Positions 1 through 10,810 are shown, numbered from the stretch's first letter. The stretch: 64,000 nucleotides of DNA from Agapetus fuscipes (GCA_951799405.1 OX637345.1:9424001-9488000); one strand, 5' to 3'. Made by a program: numbers and translations. The notes: generated by a model from the letters alone, not told the origin.

Positions 1-365
1 AAATGAATAAACGATTATATTTGCCACATTTACATGAAAATCACATAAAAAGCATCTGAAAAAATGACATAAATTATGTGAAATTTCGTGTCAAAATATT
101 TGTGTAATATTAATAACGCTGAGAATAACACCGCGACTCACAAGAGGAGATTTCCTCCCGTTATTTGCTATTATATCATACTAGCTGACCCGACAGACGT
201 TGTCCTGCCCAAATTGCAATCAATTTGATGGTAATCATTTTGTGAAATTGTAGGAAGAAAAATCTGTTACATATGATTTAAATAAGAAATACCCATTCAA
301 AAAGAATGTTCAGCTATTTGGTAAAATGAAAATCTTGTATGTGTTTTTGGGAAAAAAATATTTTT
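1..365. other. AT-rich sequence without a recognised gene
   Basis: No coding frame or RNA gene is supported. Near 183 there is a phrase (AGCTGACCCGACAGACGTTG) that resembles a motif seen in dispersed insect repeats, but I cannot assign it to a family. Confidence 0.4.
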
Positions 366-690
366 TAACGATAGTATTTGACCAGAGTGTAGTCTAGTGG
401 TAAGGATTTCTGACTCGTAAATGGAAGTTTGTGGGTTTAAATACCGGTGGAGCACAAAAAAATAACATTTATATTTTCAATACGTTCTTCGCTGGGTGAA
501 AAATTCATATTCCTTTACCAAAGACCGGTCGCTAAAGGTCCATCCAGTCTTACAGCAACTGGGTCTTGCGTCTGGGTATTGGCGCTTTGTATTGTATTTG
601 TATTTGTTGGCATTACAACAAGTGTAAGAGACTCCCAGAGTCTCTGAAATCTAGGGAGTCTCCCGCATAGGATTTCTTAAAAAAACAAAG
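366..690 (+). mobile_element. SINE-B copy with LINE-D type 3' tail
   Basis: The tRNA-derived head has an A box (TAGTCTAGTGG, about 391) and a weakened B box (GGGTTTAAATACC). It is followed by the SINE-B body (TTCGCTGGGTGAAAAATTC, GACCGGTCGCTAAAGGTCC, GCAACTGGGTCTTGC). After the body it changes to a tail (GAGTCTCTGAAATCTAGGG, then an A run) that matches the reverse complement of the LINE-D 3' ends at 2816 and 57613. Promoter boxes are a family property; activity is not shown. Confidence 0.8.
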
Positions 691-1197
691 ACACCAAGTT
701 TTACAGCATCCGTCATAACGGTAATCTTCACGTTATTTTGAAAATCTGATCTGAGCGTTTTATTATTGAGTAGATAAAATTGAGGCTTTATACCGAATTT
801 ATCTACAAATTTTATAGAATTAAAAAATCTTCCACTAAAAAAATTACCATCTCTTTGTATCCACTATCGGATTTTAGATTACTCACATTATTTTCGAATG
901 GAAATGTAGTAAAAAACAGATCTATTCATTCTTGAGTTATTCGAGTAGTTTTCAACGAACGTCATTTTGACTTTTATGATAAAGATTACAGAAATTCTTA
1001 GAGAGAAAAAAATCTATCTTTTCTTTGAAGTGACTTATTTATTGTCCCAGCCATCTTCCTGATTTCTGGCTGAAATTAATTTTGGTGATGTTTTTATAGC
1101 TATCAGTTTATCCCGGCATATTTTTGACACCTTGGCCTTGCGGCGAAAGACGTAGGCCCAAGGTTTGTAGATGCTCAAAGATTTCTTAACCAGAGAA
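691..1197. other. No recognised feature
   Basis: AT-rich sequence between two SINEs; short open frames here have no recognisable similarity or coding bias. Confidence 0.4.
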
Positions 1198-1420
1198 TCC
1201 AGTCGGTAGCTTAGTTGGAAGAATGCTTGCGTTGCATGCCAGTAGACTAGGATCCCCACTAGAGGTGTCAGAAATGATTACCCGTTTCGGTTTTTCAAAT
1301 CACAAACCCAAAATAAAAATACCGGCTCGGTTTATTCAGCCTTCACAAGAAATGTGATCCAGCCATCCCAGAAGATGGAATACTCTTACTGCAATTGATG
1401 AGATTGATGTAAGCGTAAGG
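1198..1420 (+). mobile_element. SINE-A copy, decayed and truncated
   Basis: Degenerate tRNA-like head (GGTAGCTTAGTTGGAAGAAT) followed by the SINE-A body (GTGTCAGAAATGATTACCCG, ATACCGGCTCGG, CAGCCTTCACAAGAAATG). The 3' third is missing. It lies back to back with an opposite copy that starts a few bases later. Confidence 0.75.
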
Positions 1421-1427
1421 AAGGCTC

Positions 1428-1745
1428 GCAACTAACCTACACATATGGTGTAACTTCTCGCCGCGCTATCCCCGTAGGGTTTCGCATGTTGTGAGTGGGA
1501 CCTATTTCTTTTTACAGGTAAGGGGGCCGCCCTTTCGCCACCACTTTATTTGAAGTGGTGGTTTCCCAGCTCCCAATGAGACTTCTTCCCATTATTTGTG
1601 AAGCCTGAGTAAACCGCGCCGGTACTTTATTCTGGGGTTTGAAATAAACACTGAAACGGAAATCATTTCTGACACCCTCGGTGGGATTCGAACTCGATCT
1701 CACTGCATGGAATACAAGCACTCTACCAACTGAGCTATCTACTAA
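1428..1745 (-). mobile_element. SINE-A copy
   Basis: Reverse-strand SINE-A that is almost complete: the 3' end (CGCAACTAACCTACACATAT, plus strand) is at 1428, and the tRNA head with B box (GGGATTCGAACTCGATCTC) and A box (CCAACTGAGCTA) is at 1682-1742. With the copy at 1198 it forms a tail-to-tail pair. Confidence 0.85.
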
Positions 1746-2244
1746 ACTACCAAAACAAACGACCGGGCTCCTTATCTGTAAAAATAATAATGTTCTGTAC
1801 GCCTCACGCGACCCCTCCGAGTACGACGCAGTAAAAAGTTACACTATGTGTGTACCCTTTTTTTTCACATACCTGTCATCAAATATCCATAACCGTTTGC
1901 ATTGTCAGGTGCCCAATTAAACAGAAGAACTTCATATCTCGAGTTACTGATTTATATTTGATTCCATTTTTTTTAATTAACTCTCATATTATTCAATTCT
2001 TACATCAAAGTTTCTTTCCGGGCTCAAACCTTTTGTTGAATTTCCGAAACATCACATTTTCTCCAGCAACTTGCGATTTCATATTTTTTATTCCCTTACA
2101 ATACTGGCTACAGGGTGATTATCTTTTTTTATTTTCTCTCAGCAGTCTGAGGTTTCCGGAGCGCTTTTTTTTATCTACAAATGCAAAAGCATTTCTACGC
2201 CTTTTTATATTTCCGCAAATTAACGGCAGCGTTTACCGCCCCCG
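1746..2244. other. No recognised feature
   Basis: T-rich sequence. A 146-codon open frame covers 1850-2290 but is low-complexity Phe/Leu/Ser and runs into the minisatellite, so it is not called as a gene. Confidence 0.4.
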
Positions 2245-2800
2245 GCGAGAGGGGGCGATATTAAGCCCCGCCAATGTAGGCGGGATCTAACGCCCAACTA
2301 AACAAGGCGGCATTTAGCGTCCAACTGAAAAAGGTTTCAGCTAGCGCCCATCTTAAGTAGGCGCAATATAGTCGCTAGCCTAGAAATAACTTCATTTAAC
2401 ACCTTTCTCCCGAGGGCGATGTTTAAAGCCTAGTTAAAATTGGTGGCATCTATTGCTCATCTAGAAAAAGTTGCATAAAGCGTATTTCAGAGCTTTTTAG
2501 AATAAGATAGCATCTAACGTTCACTCAAAAGAAGTTTCGTAATTACCGGTTAAAGTTGACGGTATTTAACATCCATCTGATGAAGGCACCATTTAGAGCC
2601 CTAGAATAAGGTAGCTTCAAGAGTTCAACTATGCTAAAAATCTTGCATAATGTAACTGATGAAATTGTAATTGTTTAGCATCCATCTAACAAAGGCAGCA
2701 TCTAGCGCCCATCTTTAAGAGGTTGCTTAAAGTTATCTGTATTTATTCGGGATCTGAAAACGGCTCCAACCAGAGCCTCCAGAAAAAGGTAGAATATAGT
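2245..2800. repeat. Decayed ~28-bp minisatellite, left part
   Basis: Successive 25-30 base stretches follow a loose pattern of AAGG-Y-RGCATTTAGCGCCCATCT-GAAA, for example near 2306, 2330, 2452, 2690 and 2700. Units have drifted strongly. The same pattern resumes at 3360 after a nested LINE-D and Rep-C insertion. Confidence 0.6.
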
Positions 2801-2815
2801 TTGGATATATATATT

Positions 2816-3300
2816 TTAAGGAATCCTGTGCGGGAGGCTCCCCAATTCTTGAAAGTTTTGGGGGTCTATGTCACCCTGTAAGGGTGCCGCAGAGGTGTTG
2901 CTTGAGTTCTTGCTTCTATCGTGAGGCGCTGCAAGAAATTGGTGATTGATATTGGTTCCTTGACTTATAGGTTGGTATGCGACTGACCACCCATGCTGTA
3001 AAAATGGTTCACTTTGCCAATGTCACCCCTGTTACAGGGAAGGACGGCAAGATTTGCAGGGTGTATGTCCATTTGAGATTTGGTTTTTATGTTGTAGGCT
3101 CACATGAGGCATGTGCAAGCGCGAACTTGTACAAGTCTGGTTGTGAGAATGCATGTAATGTGAATCTCCAATGTAACATATCTTTGCAACTTAGATTAGA
3201 TTAGATTAGATTAGATTTGAATAAAACCGGATTAAATTGGGAAGTGAACGCAGATACTGGTAGATCATTCCATAAACGGGCAGTTTTGCAAAGGAATGAG
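2816..3300 (-). mobile_element. LINE-D 3' end, interrupted
   Basis: Reverse-strand LINE 3' end. At 3221-3300 the minus strand reads a reverse-transcriptase C-terminus of the type ...RLWNDLPVSAFTSQFN.... The rest is 3' UTR, ending in an A run at 2816. A Rep-C copy (2956-3220) sits in the middle. The second LINE-D copy, at 57613, is uninterrupted and shows the join. 5' truncation is normal for LINEs. Confidence 0.7.
2956..3220 (+). mobile_element. Rep-C full-length copy inside LINE-D
   Basis: Starts TTCCTTGACTTATAGG, contains GGTTCACTTTGCCAATGTCA and GGCAAGATTTGCAGGG, and ends CTTTGCAACTTAGATTAGATT with a short ATTAG tail. Compared with the intact LINE-D at 57613, the host joins as GATATTGG/ATTTGAA with no base duplicated. 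It is very close to the copy at 46295. Confidence 0.85.
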
Positions 3301-3359
3301 TAATGAAACGAAATATGTACAATAAAAGCTGTCTACACTAACTTAAGAGTGTAAAATCC

Positions 3360-3470
3360 CGCATACATCTGAAAAGGTAGCATTTAGCGCCTACCTGTAA
3401 AAGAGGCTGTGTTTAGTGCCTCCCTAAAGGGGACAGAATTTAGCACCCAAAAGGGGGCGGGCGCGGCGTC
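3360..3470. repeat. Decayed ~28-bp minisatellite, right part
   Basis: Three to four more units (GGTAGCATTTAGCGCC, GCTGTGTTTAGTGCC, ACAGAATTTAGCACC) with the same period and motif as 2245-2800. The array therefore predates the insertion that splits it. Confidence 0.6.
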
Positions 3471-3738
3471 TCAGTAATTATCGGTATTTACCGCTCGTTT
3501 CACTAACAACTGTACTATCATTATTTCCACAGAGCCTTTTTATAAGAACGCGCGCCGTTTTTTATAAGAACATGCGCCCTTTTTCTCTAATAAATTTGTT
3601 AAAGAAAATCCTGTGCATATTTTTATCTGCCAGTTTTACAAATGAGTATTTAATTATACAAGCGTAACTCAGCTGCACATTAAAAAACCTGAAACTTATC
3701 TGACAAAAATACAAAATCTCCATAAGTTACATATATAT

Positions 3739-4102
3739 TGTTATGTAAATATTAAAATATGTATAAGTACGAGTATTAGTTATAGGAACTCTTCATTGTA
3801 TTGGTGGTTTTTTGGATTAATAATTGTGTGTAAATAAAGAAGTCACTAGATTCCTTTAATTATGTATGTGCTCGACAGTTCCATCTTAGTATAAAAAGGG
3901 TGTAAGTCGCTTGCACTAGTCAGTCAGTCATCTGTGAGCTTCACCAATACATCGAACAAATTTGACCAGTGAACTAACACCAGTGTAATGTAATAGTCGA
4001 GAGTGTCTTTGTAAAAATAAATATAAAAGTGTTAAATAAATAAGTAAAAAAAAAGAAGAGTAGTGTTTTATTTGAAAGTATCCGAACCGACAAATCGTAA
4101 CA
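3739..4102 (+). mobile_element. Solo LTR (TGTTATG...CGTAACA)
   Basis: 364 bp, beginning TGTTATG and ending CGTAACA, flanked by ATAT at 3735-3738 and 4103-4106. It contains a TATA box (TATAAAA, 3890) with a candidate initiator (TCAGTC) about 30 bases later, and AATAAA near 4016. No internal region follows, so it is a solo LTR. It sits in the tail region of a minus-strand Rep-C copy. Superfamily is not certain; Gypsy- or Bel-like is plausible. Confidence 0.75.
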
Positions 4103-4327
4103 ATATTACCATTTGAAGTTCATATTAAATGCATGCCCACTAACAGACACGTGTAATTTCGCATTTACAAATTCTGCATGTGTACTTGTATCTCAAAATT
4201 CAAACCTCAAATAAACATACACTCTGCCACTTTTGCTGACCTTTTCTGAAATAGGGGTGACATTGGCAGAGTGAATCATTTCTTACAGTATGGATAGTCA
4301 GCTTTAAACCAATCTTTAAGTCAAGCT
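4103..4327 (-). mobile_element. Rep-C copy split by the LTR
   Basis: Reverse-strand Rep-C body (GGGGTGACATTGGCAGAGTG, TTACAGTATGGATAGTCAG) ending near AAGTCAAG. The element's tail side appears to continue left of the LTR at about 3705-3738. Confidence 0.7.
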
Positions 4328-4819
4328 ATAATCATATTTAAATAATACATAAGACGTTTTAGAATCTAAAATTTGTAAAGTCAACACGAGAAACAGATGT
4401 ACTCTGTTTATTTTAATTAAATATTATTATAACTGGAAAATGGGAAGGTGAACTGAATAAATACAAAGAGAGGTACTTTTCCTAATTGAAGGTTGAAAAA
4501 AACGTTGTTAAATATATTTGAGCTTGCTCCCAGTCAGTCTGCCTTACGCTACATTTAACCTCATCAGGGGCGAGCACAACACGACGTTGACTCAGCACAA
4601 ATAATGAATACAGACGGGGCGAGGCGATGATGACGATGATGGTCACAAGTAATTAACCTTTCTGCGATGACGGCGGCTCGTCGTGCCTTTATCAGAGATA
4701 ACCAGGTCCTAGCAGTGCCGTCTGTCAATAAAACAGGCCACCTCTGTAGAGAAAGTGACGTCACACAAGGTAGGCGAATAAGAACCATCATAATTAAAGT
4801 TCATTGACTTATAAGTTTC
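4328..4819. other. No recognised feature
   Basis: AT-rich sequence followed by a CG-richer stretch at 4570-4790. Short open frames on the minus strand overlap each other in two frames and resemble nothing known. Confidence 0.35.
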
Positions 4820-4890
4820 TATCCCTTGACTCATAGGTTGGTATGACCACCGACGCTGTAATATATGGGTAACTTTAAAAATGTCGGGGA
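4820..4890 (+). mobile_element. Rep-C 5' fragment
   Basis: CCTTGACTCATAGGTTGGTA followed by a decayed GACCACCGACGCTGTAA; truncated after about 70 bases. Confidence 0.55.
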
Positions 4891-5054
4891 CTTTTTTGGG
4901 ATTAAATCTTTTCTGGAAAGGGGATTTTACAAACCTCCCCCCCTCCCCCCCCCTCCTTATTGACAATTAATGCATTAGACGGCAATGGGCCAATTTACAC
5001 ATAAAGGAGCGATAGGGGAAATAATATTGGGAAACACTGACTTATATTATAGAT

Positions 5055-5230
5055 ATAGGTTGCGAAGATATATTACCTCTTATGATTCATATTTCATGCA
5101 TAGCTACCAGCAGACTCGTGTAATATCGCGCTTACACATGATCATGTGTACTTTAAAAAGCAAATCTCAAATGAAAATAAGCCCAGCAACTTTTACCGTC
5201 TTCCCTAAAACCGGGATGCTACTCTTGTAA
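5055..5230 (-). mobile_element. Rep-C copy, decayed
   Basis: Reverse-strand Rep-C features in order: CAGACTCGTGTAATATCGCG, AAATGAAAATAAGCCCAGCA and CTTCCCTAAAACCGGGATG. The 5' end is missing. Confidence 0.65.
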
Positions 5231-5694
5231 AGGCAGTACCTTGTTGTGCTAGCCATTTGTCTATGCTTTTCGTCATCCTATTATTAAGGGAGTGCCTTGT
5301 TGCCTTATTTTATTTGTCTCTTCTAGTTGCTACCATCTTCTTGAACGGTAAAATAGCGGAAAACTTCATGAAGCCACTTCAAATCTTGTATTTTTGTATC
5401 ACATTTTCTTAGCCCTTATGATCTAAGATTATGATTTAGTATGTACGTATGCTGCCTACTTGTACAGCCATATTGTGTAAAAGTGAGCAAACCTCTCTTC
5501 GTAGAAGCTATCGGTTTGTTACTCTACCCTATATCGCGCTAATGAATGATAACATAAAGTTGATGAATTTCCATTTAAACGTAAAATCAATCAATTCCAA
5601 TTACTCCATGCTCAGAAATATTATTATATAATACTGACAGTACAATTGCAAGTACGTTCCTTCTCATTTGGTAGCGCTATAACTCAGTGTAACG
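5231..5694. other. No recognised feature
   Basis: AT-rich unassigned sequence without a supported gene. Confidence 0.35.
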
Positions 5695-5930
5695 TTTAGC
5701 ATTTCATCGTCAGTGGCACGACAACACGAGGTCAGTCCTGACCTCCTTGATCAACCGCAGCCACCGCTGTCTGTCCTCTTCCTTCTCCAGTGCCATACTT
5801 TTCTGGTGTGCCACCACTCCATCCAATCCCCTTAATCTGGGTCTTCCCACTGTCCCGCGTCCCTTTGGATCCACCATCCTAACCATCTTTTCCAGGCTCT
5901 GAGGGTCCATTCCCTAAATGTGACTCAGAA
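5695..5930 (-). mobile_element. RTE-like LINE, C-terminal remnant
   Basis: Minus-strand frame of 66 codons with a phrase typical of the far C-terminus of RTE-type reverse transcriptases (GRGTVGRPRLRGLDGV, then EKEEDRQRWLRLIKEV). Only the last exon-like part remains, as expected for a 5'-truncated insertion. Confidence 0.6.
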
Positions 5931-5989
5931 AATGGAGTACCTATAATAATAAATAATAATAATAACAGGCTGATTTATTTTAAATTACA

Positions 5990-6720
5990 CATGATAAGAG
6001 ACCGCCGTTTTTGTGTGTGTCACACCTCAAGGGCCCTCTCCGATCATGGATAAGACTTTCTAAACAAGTGTGCCTTGAGTGCTCCTCGAAATACACCCAC
6101 AGATTTGGAGTTCTTCACTCCGGGTGGCAGTCTGTTCCACTCCACCGGCCCCGCAACACGGAAAGCGCGGTCTCCGAAGTTTGTACGAATCTGACGGCGC
6201 GGCTGAACCAAATTGACTACTCCATCACCCGCAGATCTGAGTGTCTGCCTCCTAACACCCATTTCAACAGGTGAAATCATATCAGCCAGATAAGGTGGGG
6301 CCAAGCCATTGATGGCTTTATATACCATCAAACAAACACGGAAGACCACCCTCTCCGGGAAACGAAGCCAATGAAGTTTTTTTAACAGCGGGGTGATGTG
6401 AGCGAATTTGGGAATCCCGAATATGAGTCTTGCTGCCGAATTCAACACAGATTGAAAGCGATTAAACTGTTTCTTCGGCTGACCACTATAAAGCGTCGAG
6501 CAATAGTCAATCCGAGACATCACAAACGCACTCACCAGGGTCTTAACCGCATCTGACGGCAGACATTTTCTTATTGCCTTTATTTGGCGAAGCGAAAAAA
6601 AAGAAGAAGCTATTGTGGCATCTATTTGCCTATCCAGTGTCAGGTTACGATCCAGTAAGACTCCTAGAAGTCTTACCGAATCAGAAGGCTGACTATGTTG
6701 ACTTTTACTGACTGGACAAC
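5990..6720 (-). mobile_element. CR1/L2-like LINE, reverse transcriptase C-terminal part
   Basis: An open minus-strand frame runs from about 6720 to the stop at 6044 (about 225 codons). It carries the late RT landmarks in order: LLGVLLDRNLTLD, SRIDYCSTLYSG, HITPLLKKLHWLRFPERV, YKAINGLAPPYL, and FGDRAFRVAGPVEWNRLPP. These mark CR1/L2-clade LINEs. The endonuclease and catalytic RT motifs are absent, so it is 5'-truncated. Its 3' UTR (5990-6043) resembles the 3' tail of some SINE-B copies. The frame is intact, so the insertion may be fairly young. Confidence 0.85.
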
Positions 6721-6893
6721 GTCAACGTCTTGATGTATTTAATATACTTCGTAGTAATGTCTTCTTTGCCATATTTTCCCAATATTTAGTGGTTTTTATA
6801 GCCACGAACCAATGTACAGAAGGCTCTTTAAGTATGTCAAAAATAACGCCTCGCAAATAAGTCATCCTTATATTGATTTATTTTATTTCCATT

Positions 6894-6956
6894 GATTTCC
6901 TTGACTTATAGGTTGGTATGAGGCTGACCACGTGTTAAAAATACTTTTTACCATGA
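6894..6956 (+). mobile_element. Rep-C 5' fragment
   Basis: TTCCTTGACTTATAGGTTGG and GAGGCTGACCACG followed by decayed sequence; truncated. Confidence 0.6.
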
Positions 6957-7356
6957 GTCATAATATCCATAGATTGTTCCAGAATCGCAGAAGGTAGCCA
7001 CATTATGTACTTACATGTTTGTTTATTTAAAATTATTAATTATTTGAATAAGTCAAATAATGCATTGTCAGTGTGACTTGTATTATTGTATTTTCTAAAA
7101 TAATGCTTTGTAAAAAAATAATGTATAAGATGGAATGTGCTGATGAGATATTTCACGAATTATTGCATTTTGTGAAACAATGCAAGGAATTTTCTAGATT
7201 TAAAAAGTATGTACCATTTAGTAGTATAAAAGGAGGAATCAATGACTCAATAAATCAGTATCATCTGACCACTGATCATCGGAGTTTCATTTCCCTTGAA
7301 TCAAAGGTGGTGCTCCGGCAACCAACTGGGTGAGTCTCGAGTAAGCCTAAGTTGGT

Positions 7357-7593
7357 GTCGTCAGGATCACCACCCATACTGTAAAAATTGTTTCACTTTG
7401 CTAATGTCACCCCTGTTTCAGGGAAGGTCGGCAAAAGTTGCAGGTTTATGTTCATTAGAGGTTTGAATTTAAATTTGTAAGTACACATTCAGCATTTGTA
7501 AGCTCGAACTTACACATGTCTGTTTGTGGACATGCATTTGATTTGAGTTTTGAATGTTAATACATCTTTGCAACTTTATCCGTTATAGATTTT
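7357..7593 (+). mobile_element. Rep-C copy lacking the 5' end
   Basis: Begins at ACCACCCATACTGTAAAAAT and continues through CACCCCTGTTTCAGGGAAGG to TCTTTGCAACTTTATC. The 5' 30 bases are absent. Confidence 0.75.
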
Positions 7594-9190
7594 ATTTAGC
7601 TTGTTAAGTTTTGCCCTTGAATTTTTAATTACTATTGTAAGCAAATTTTCAATGGTTGGGTAATAAAACTGTGAAAAATTAATATTAATTTTACGAATAA
7701 CAGTTAAGAAAACAAATCTTCCCAATAGTTTTTTTTAAAGCTATTACTATAAGACTCATTCTGAAATACACAACAAAATATTGTTCTTTCTTTCAAATCT
7801 CACATCGCGATCGCTATATAAGTATTCACAGCGCTATCTGCTCTCATTAAACATTTTCCACATGAAGAGATGTGAACAATGTGACAGTTAAGAACTGCCG
7901 GACCACCTGCTTGGGACGCGAGCCAGGAAGGAGCGGAGCGCAAGCAGAAGCGATGACCACTATTCAGCTAGTCACTGTGGAGGAAATACTCGTGACGCCA
8001 CTGAGTGTGTAAATTTAAACTGAGTAAGATGTCAGTAGATGTTTAAGCTGATATAGATGCGGTAAGTTGTAAGTGGTCAGAAATGAGTGGAAGTGGTCAG
8101 TAGGTGTTTTTTTACACCTGTTATTCGAAGCTTAATTCTGTGGAATTAAATACAATAAAACTAAAAGAGATCGTTGAAATATCTGCAATGATGTATATTT
8201 GACTACGTGTAATACCTACTGATAAAAAAAAATATTTACAACAATATTGTATATTTGAACTGATGCAAACACCTTTTTGACCTCAAATATTGATAGGATA
8301 CTAATTAATAATATGTAAAATATAGTTTTTTGAAAGTGTGTTCGCTGTTGACGGCTTCGCGTAAAAGCCGAAAAAGCACGAACGACTTCGGCTCGCCTCG
8401 ACAAACGCGCATGCAAGAGTCAGTCTACGACAGGTCGTCGTCTAGTGCGGACGAGTGTTGTTACCATTGTTGCGGAGTAAGTGTCAGGGCAAACCAAGTC
8501 TAAGTGCAAAGCTCTGATTTTAAGCTAGTGTGTGCTAATAAGGAAATATGTCTTAGATTTCGACAGAACTGCGCATCCCTGACTTCCACAGACTTTTCCC
8601 ACGAGAACCAAAACCATCCATCTTCCCAAGTTAATAACCTTTTTTCATTACCTTTTTTCTATTGCCTATTAATGAAATAAATCTGTTTTTTTTTTAAGTA
8701 ACATTGTGTTATAATGAATTCTTATTCAACCTATAAGAATACGATTCACAAAATAAAAATAAAGCGTTGTCAGAGGATTGGACACACAATCTGAGAGACC
8801 ATGTGGAGGATCCTGAAGATAGCTGGCGGGGTTAGAGAGAGCAAGTATGAAATAGCTACCTCCTCAAGCTATTTTTTTTCAATTTTACCAAAATTATTTT
8901 ATTATTATGTGGAAATATTGTCTTTCAAACATTCCATTTCTGACAAGCAGCATCAGCAAAGGTCCAATCTGGTTGGCAATTACAAATTAACGTATTTGTA
9001 GTTGAAATCACTCCCGATGTAAAATTATTTTTGAGGCAAGTAAGATTTTGTTATTAGTGAAAAAACATTTTTAAAAAGTCATGATGTCTCCTGAAACAGC
9101 TCGTGAAACACTTAAACTAAGTATGACCAAAGTTTTCTCAACATCTCTTAAAAGGAAATATTCTCCACCTTATTTACAACGCAAATAGGA
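7594..9190. other. Unassigned sequence with no supported gene
   Basis: The longest repeat-free stretch in the first third. A TATA-like CTATATAAGTAT with flanking GCGATCG and a following CTCATT lies at 7815, and a CG-richer part spans 7900-8530. This could be an old LTR or a promoter, but nothing downstream reads as a gene. Confidence 0.35.
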
Positions 9191-9470
9191 TAAGAACATA
9201 TTTGAGGAAAATACAACTCGGAAATATACAACCTTTATCAAGACTATGATGATCTACTCAATAAAAATCTGTGGGCTGTATTGGTTGGCTCGCATCCAGT
9301 GAACGCACCATCGGAGTCTGGGAAAGATGGTTGTGATGATGGACCCAAAGGGGTGCAGGAGAGTGGGAAAACTCCGATTAAGGTGGCAGTCTTCCGTGTA
9401 ATAGGGGAATGGGACTGGAGGTGGAAGATGTTGGGCAAGTAACCTCGGATGATATTGACTCTTATCATGG
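9191..9470 (+). mobile_element. RTE-like LINE, C-terminal remnant
   Basis: Plus-strand reading with stops and shifts gives the RTE C-terminal pattern (IKICGLYWLARIQ, then DPKGCRRVGKLRLRWQ). It matches the better copy at 57171. Pseudogenised. Confidence 0.55.
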
Positions 9471-9751
9471 TGAAAAATTATTGATCATTACGTCTCTTGT
9501 CCCTCAGACAATGGACAGTGTGTTAGCGGGTCTCCATGCATGTTTGTGTGAGTGTACGAGAGTTGGCAGTTATAGAGAAGTGGTTAGTTTATGCTTTGGC
9601 AAAGAAACAGTGCGGTCTCAAGTCTTGTGTACGCCACTGCCAAGCCAAGAACCATTACAAGTCTACAATACATGAGTGTAGTGGACTGGATGATGTTTTT
9701 TACTAAGCTGCACACAGAGTGAAACTGTTTAGCGTGTTGTTTCTGAAGACG

Positions 9752-9957
9752 TGGTGTTTGAAACCTATTTATAACCACTTCACTTGAAGCGGGAGTTTCC
9801 CAGCTTTCGATGGGGATGATTCTCATTCATTTAAATGCTGAGAAAACCTTCACGGTATTGTTATTTGTAAAATTATTTTCGACACCCTCGGTGCGGATTA
9901 AGCGTTGCCTTCTGGAATGAAACGTAAACATTCTAACAACTGAGCTATCCACCGGAT
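9752..9957 (-). mobile_element. SINE-A copy with internal deletion
   Basis: Reverse-strand SINE-A body (GTTTCCCAGCTTTCGATGGGG, shown in part; TTCGACACCCTCGGTG) and tRNA head (CAACTGAGCTATCCACCGG). The 3' end is shortened. Confidence 0.75.
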
Positions 9958-10034
9958 TACCTGTGATGAATTTATCTTTCTTCATCATGTGTCCCACATA
10001 TTATACGCAAAGAGGACTCTAGGATAATCAGTAA

Positions 10035-10140
10035 TGTCTTGAGTGGTGCCCCCTTTGGTGTCAGAGCATTTAGACGTTCCAGAATACGGTGGGCAGACAA
10101 TGTCACTGCTGACGCGGAAGCCCTGGGAGTAAGGATACAA
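10035..10140 (+). mobile_element. RTE-like LINE remnant
   Basis: A short plus-strand reading RIRWADNVTADAEALGVR matches the RTE C-terminal motif RW-D-V--D---LG. Too short to classify further. Confidence 0.45.
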
Positions 10141-10149
10141 AAGGGATCT

Positions 10150-10810
10150 TGTGCTTTTGATAAACCATTTGATTAGGTTCTTTAACTTGTATGTTCTCCT
10201 TCGACCTGGAGCACGTCATTCCTCAATTCTTTCCTTTATGTGATTTGTAGGAGCCCATACTTCTCATTTCTCCTCAAGCGCCCCAAATATTTCATTTTTG
10301 TATTTTGATCTAAACCGATAATATGGCTACATATATAGAAAACGATAAAACATGGCCGCGGATAAACAGCTGATCTCGTGGTCAAAATATGTTCGACGAA
10401 CAATTTGTATACAACAAGTATCAAAAACATTTTACTGCCCGACAAGCTGCCATGTTTTATAGTTTTCTATCTACATGATCGGTGAATATGTCGAGACTGC
10501 TGGGATCGAACAAGAGTTTGGCTCTGGTATTAATGTGGGAAAGAACTCGTTATTTGAGACTCGATCTTCAGATTATTAATGGCGAATATAATTGATTGAA
10601 TTTATCTTGTATGTTTGTCTTTTTGAGAACAAGTTTAGTGATTTGGCAGTACTTTGTATCGTAAATTTATATTGTTGATTAGTTAGAGATAAAATTTTAG
10701 TATAAGAAATACATGGTAGTCATGTTAAGCCAGTTGTAGAGAGTCTCTAGTAGCTTTAACTGATGTTCTATAATCTGTATCAACCAGGCACGAAGGTGCT
10801 GGCTGTAGTT
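10150..10810. other. No recognised feature
   Basis: AT-rich unassigned sequence. Confidence 0.35.

Noticed and set aside
183..210. AGCTGACCCG motif as a transposon end
   Set aside because: Only one copy in the window and no boundary or partner end.
1850..2290. 146-codon plus-strand frame
   Set aside because: T-rich low-complexity translation that runs into a decayed minisatellite.
2977..3204. 75-codon frame recurring at 46318-46545
   Set aside because: The two frames are alike only because both are near-identical Rep-C copies; other Rep-C copies break the frame.
7815..7850. TATA-like promoter
   Set aside because: CTATATAAG with a nearby CTCATT is suggestive, but no gene or LTR boundary could be tied to it.
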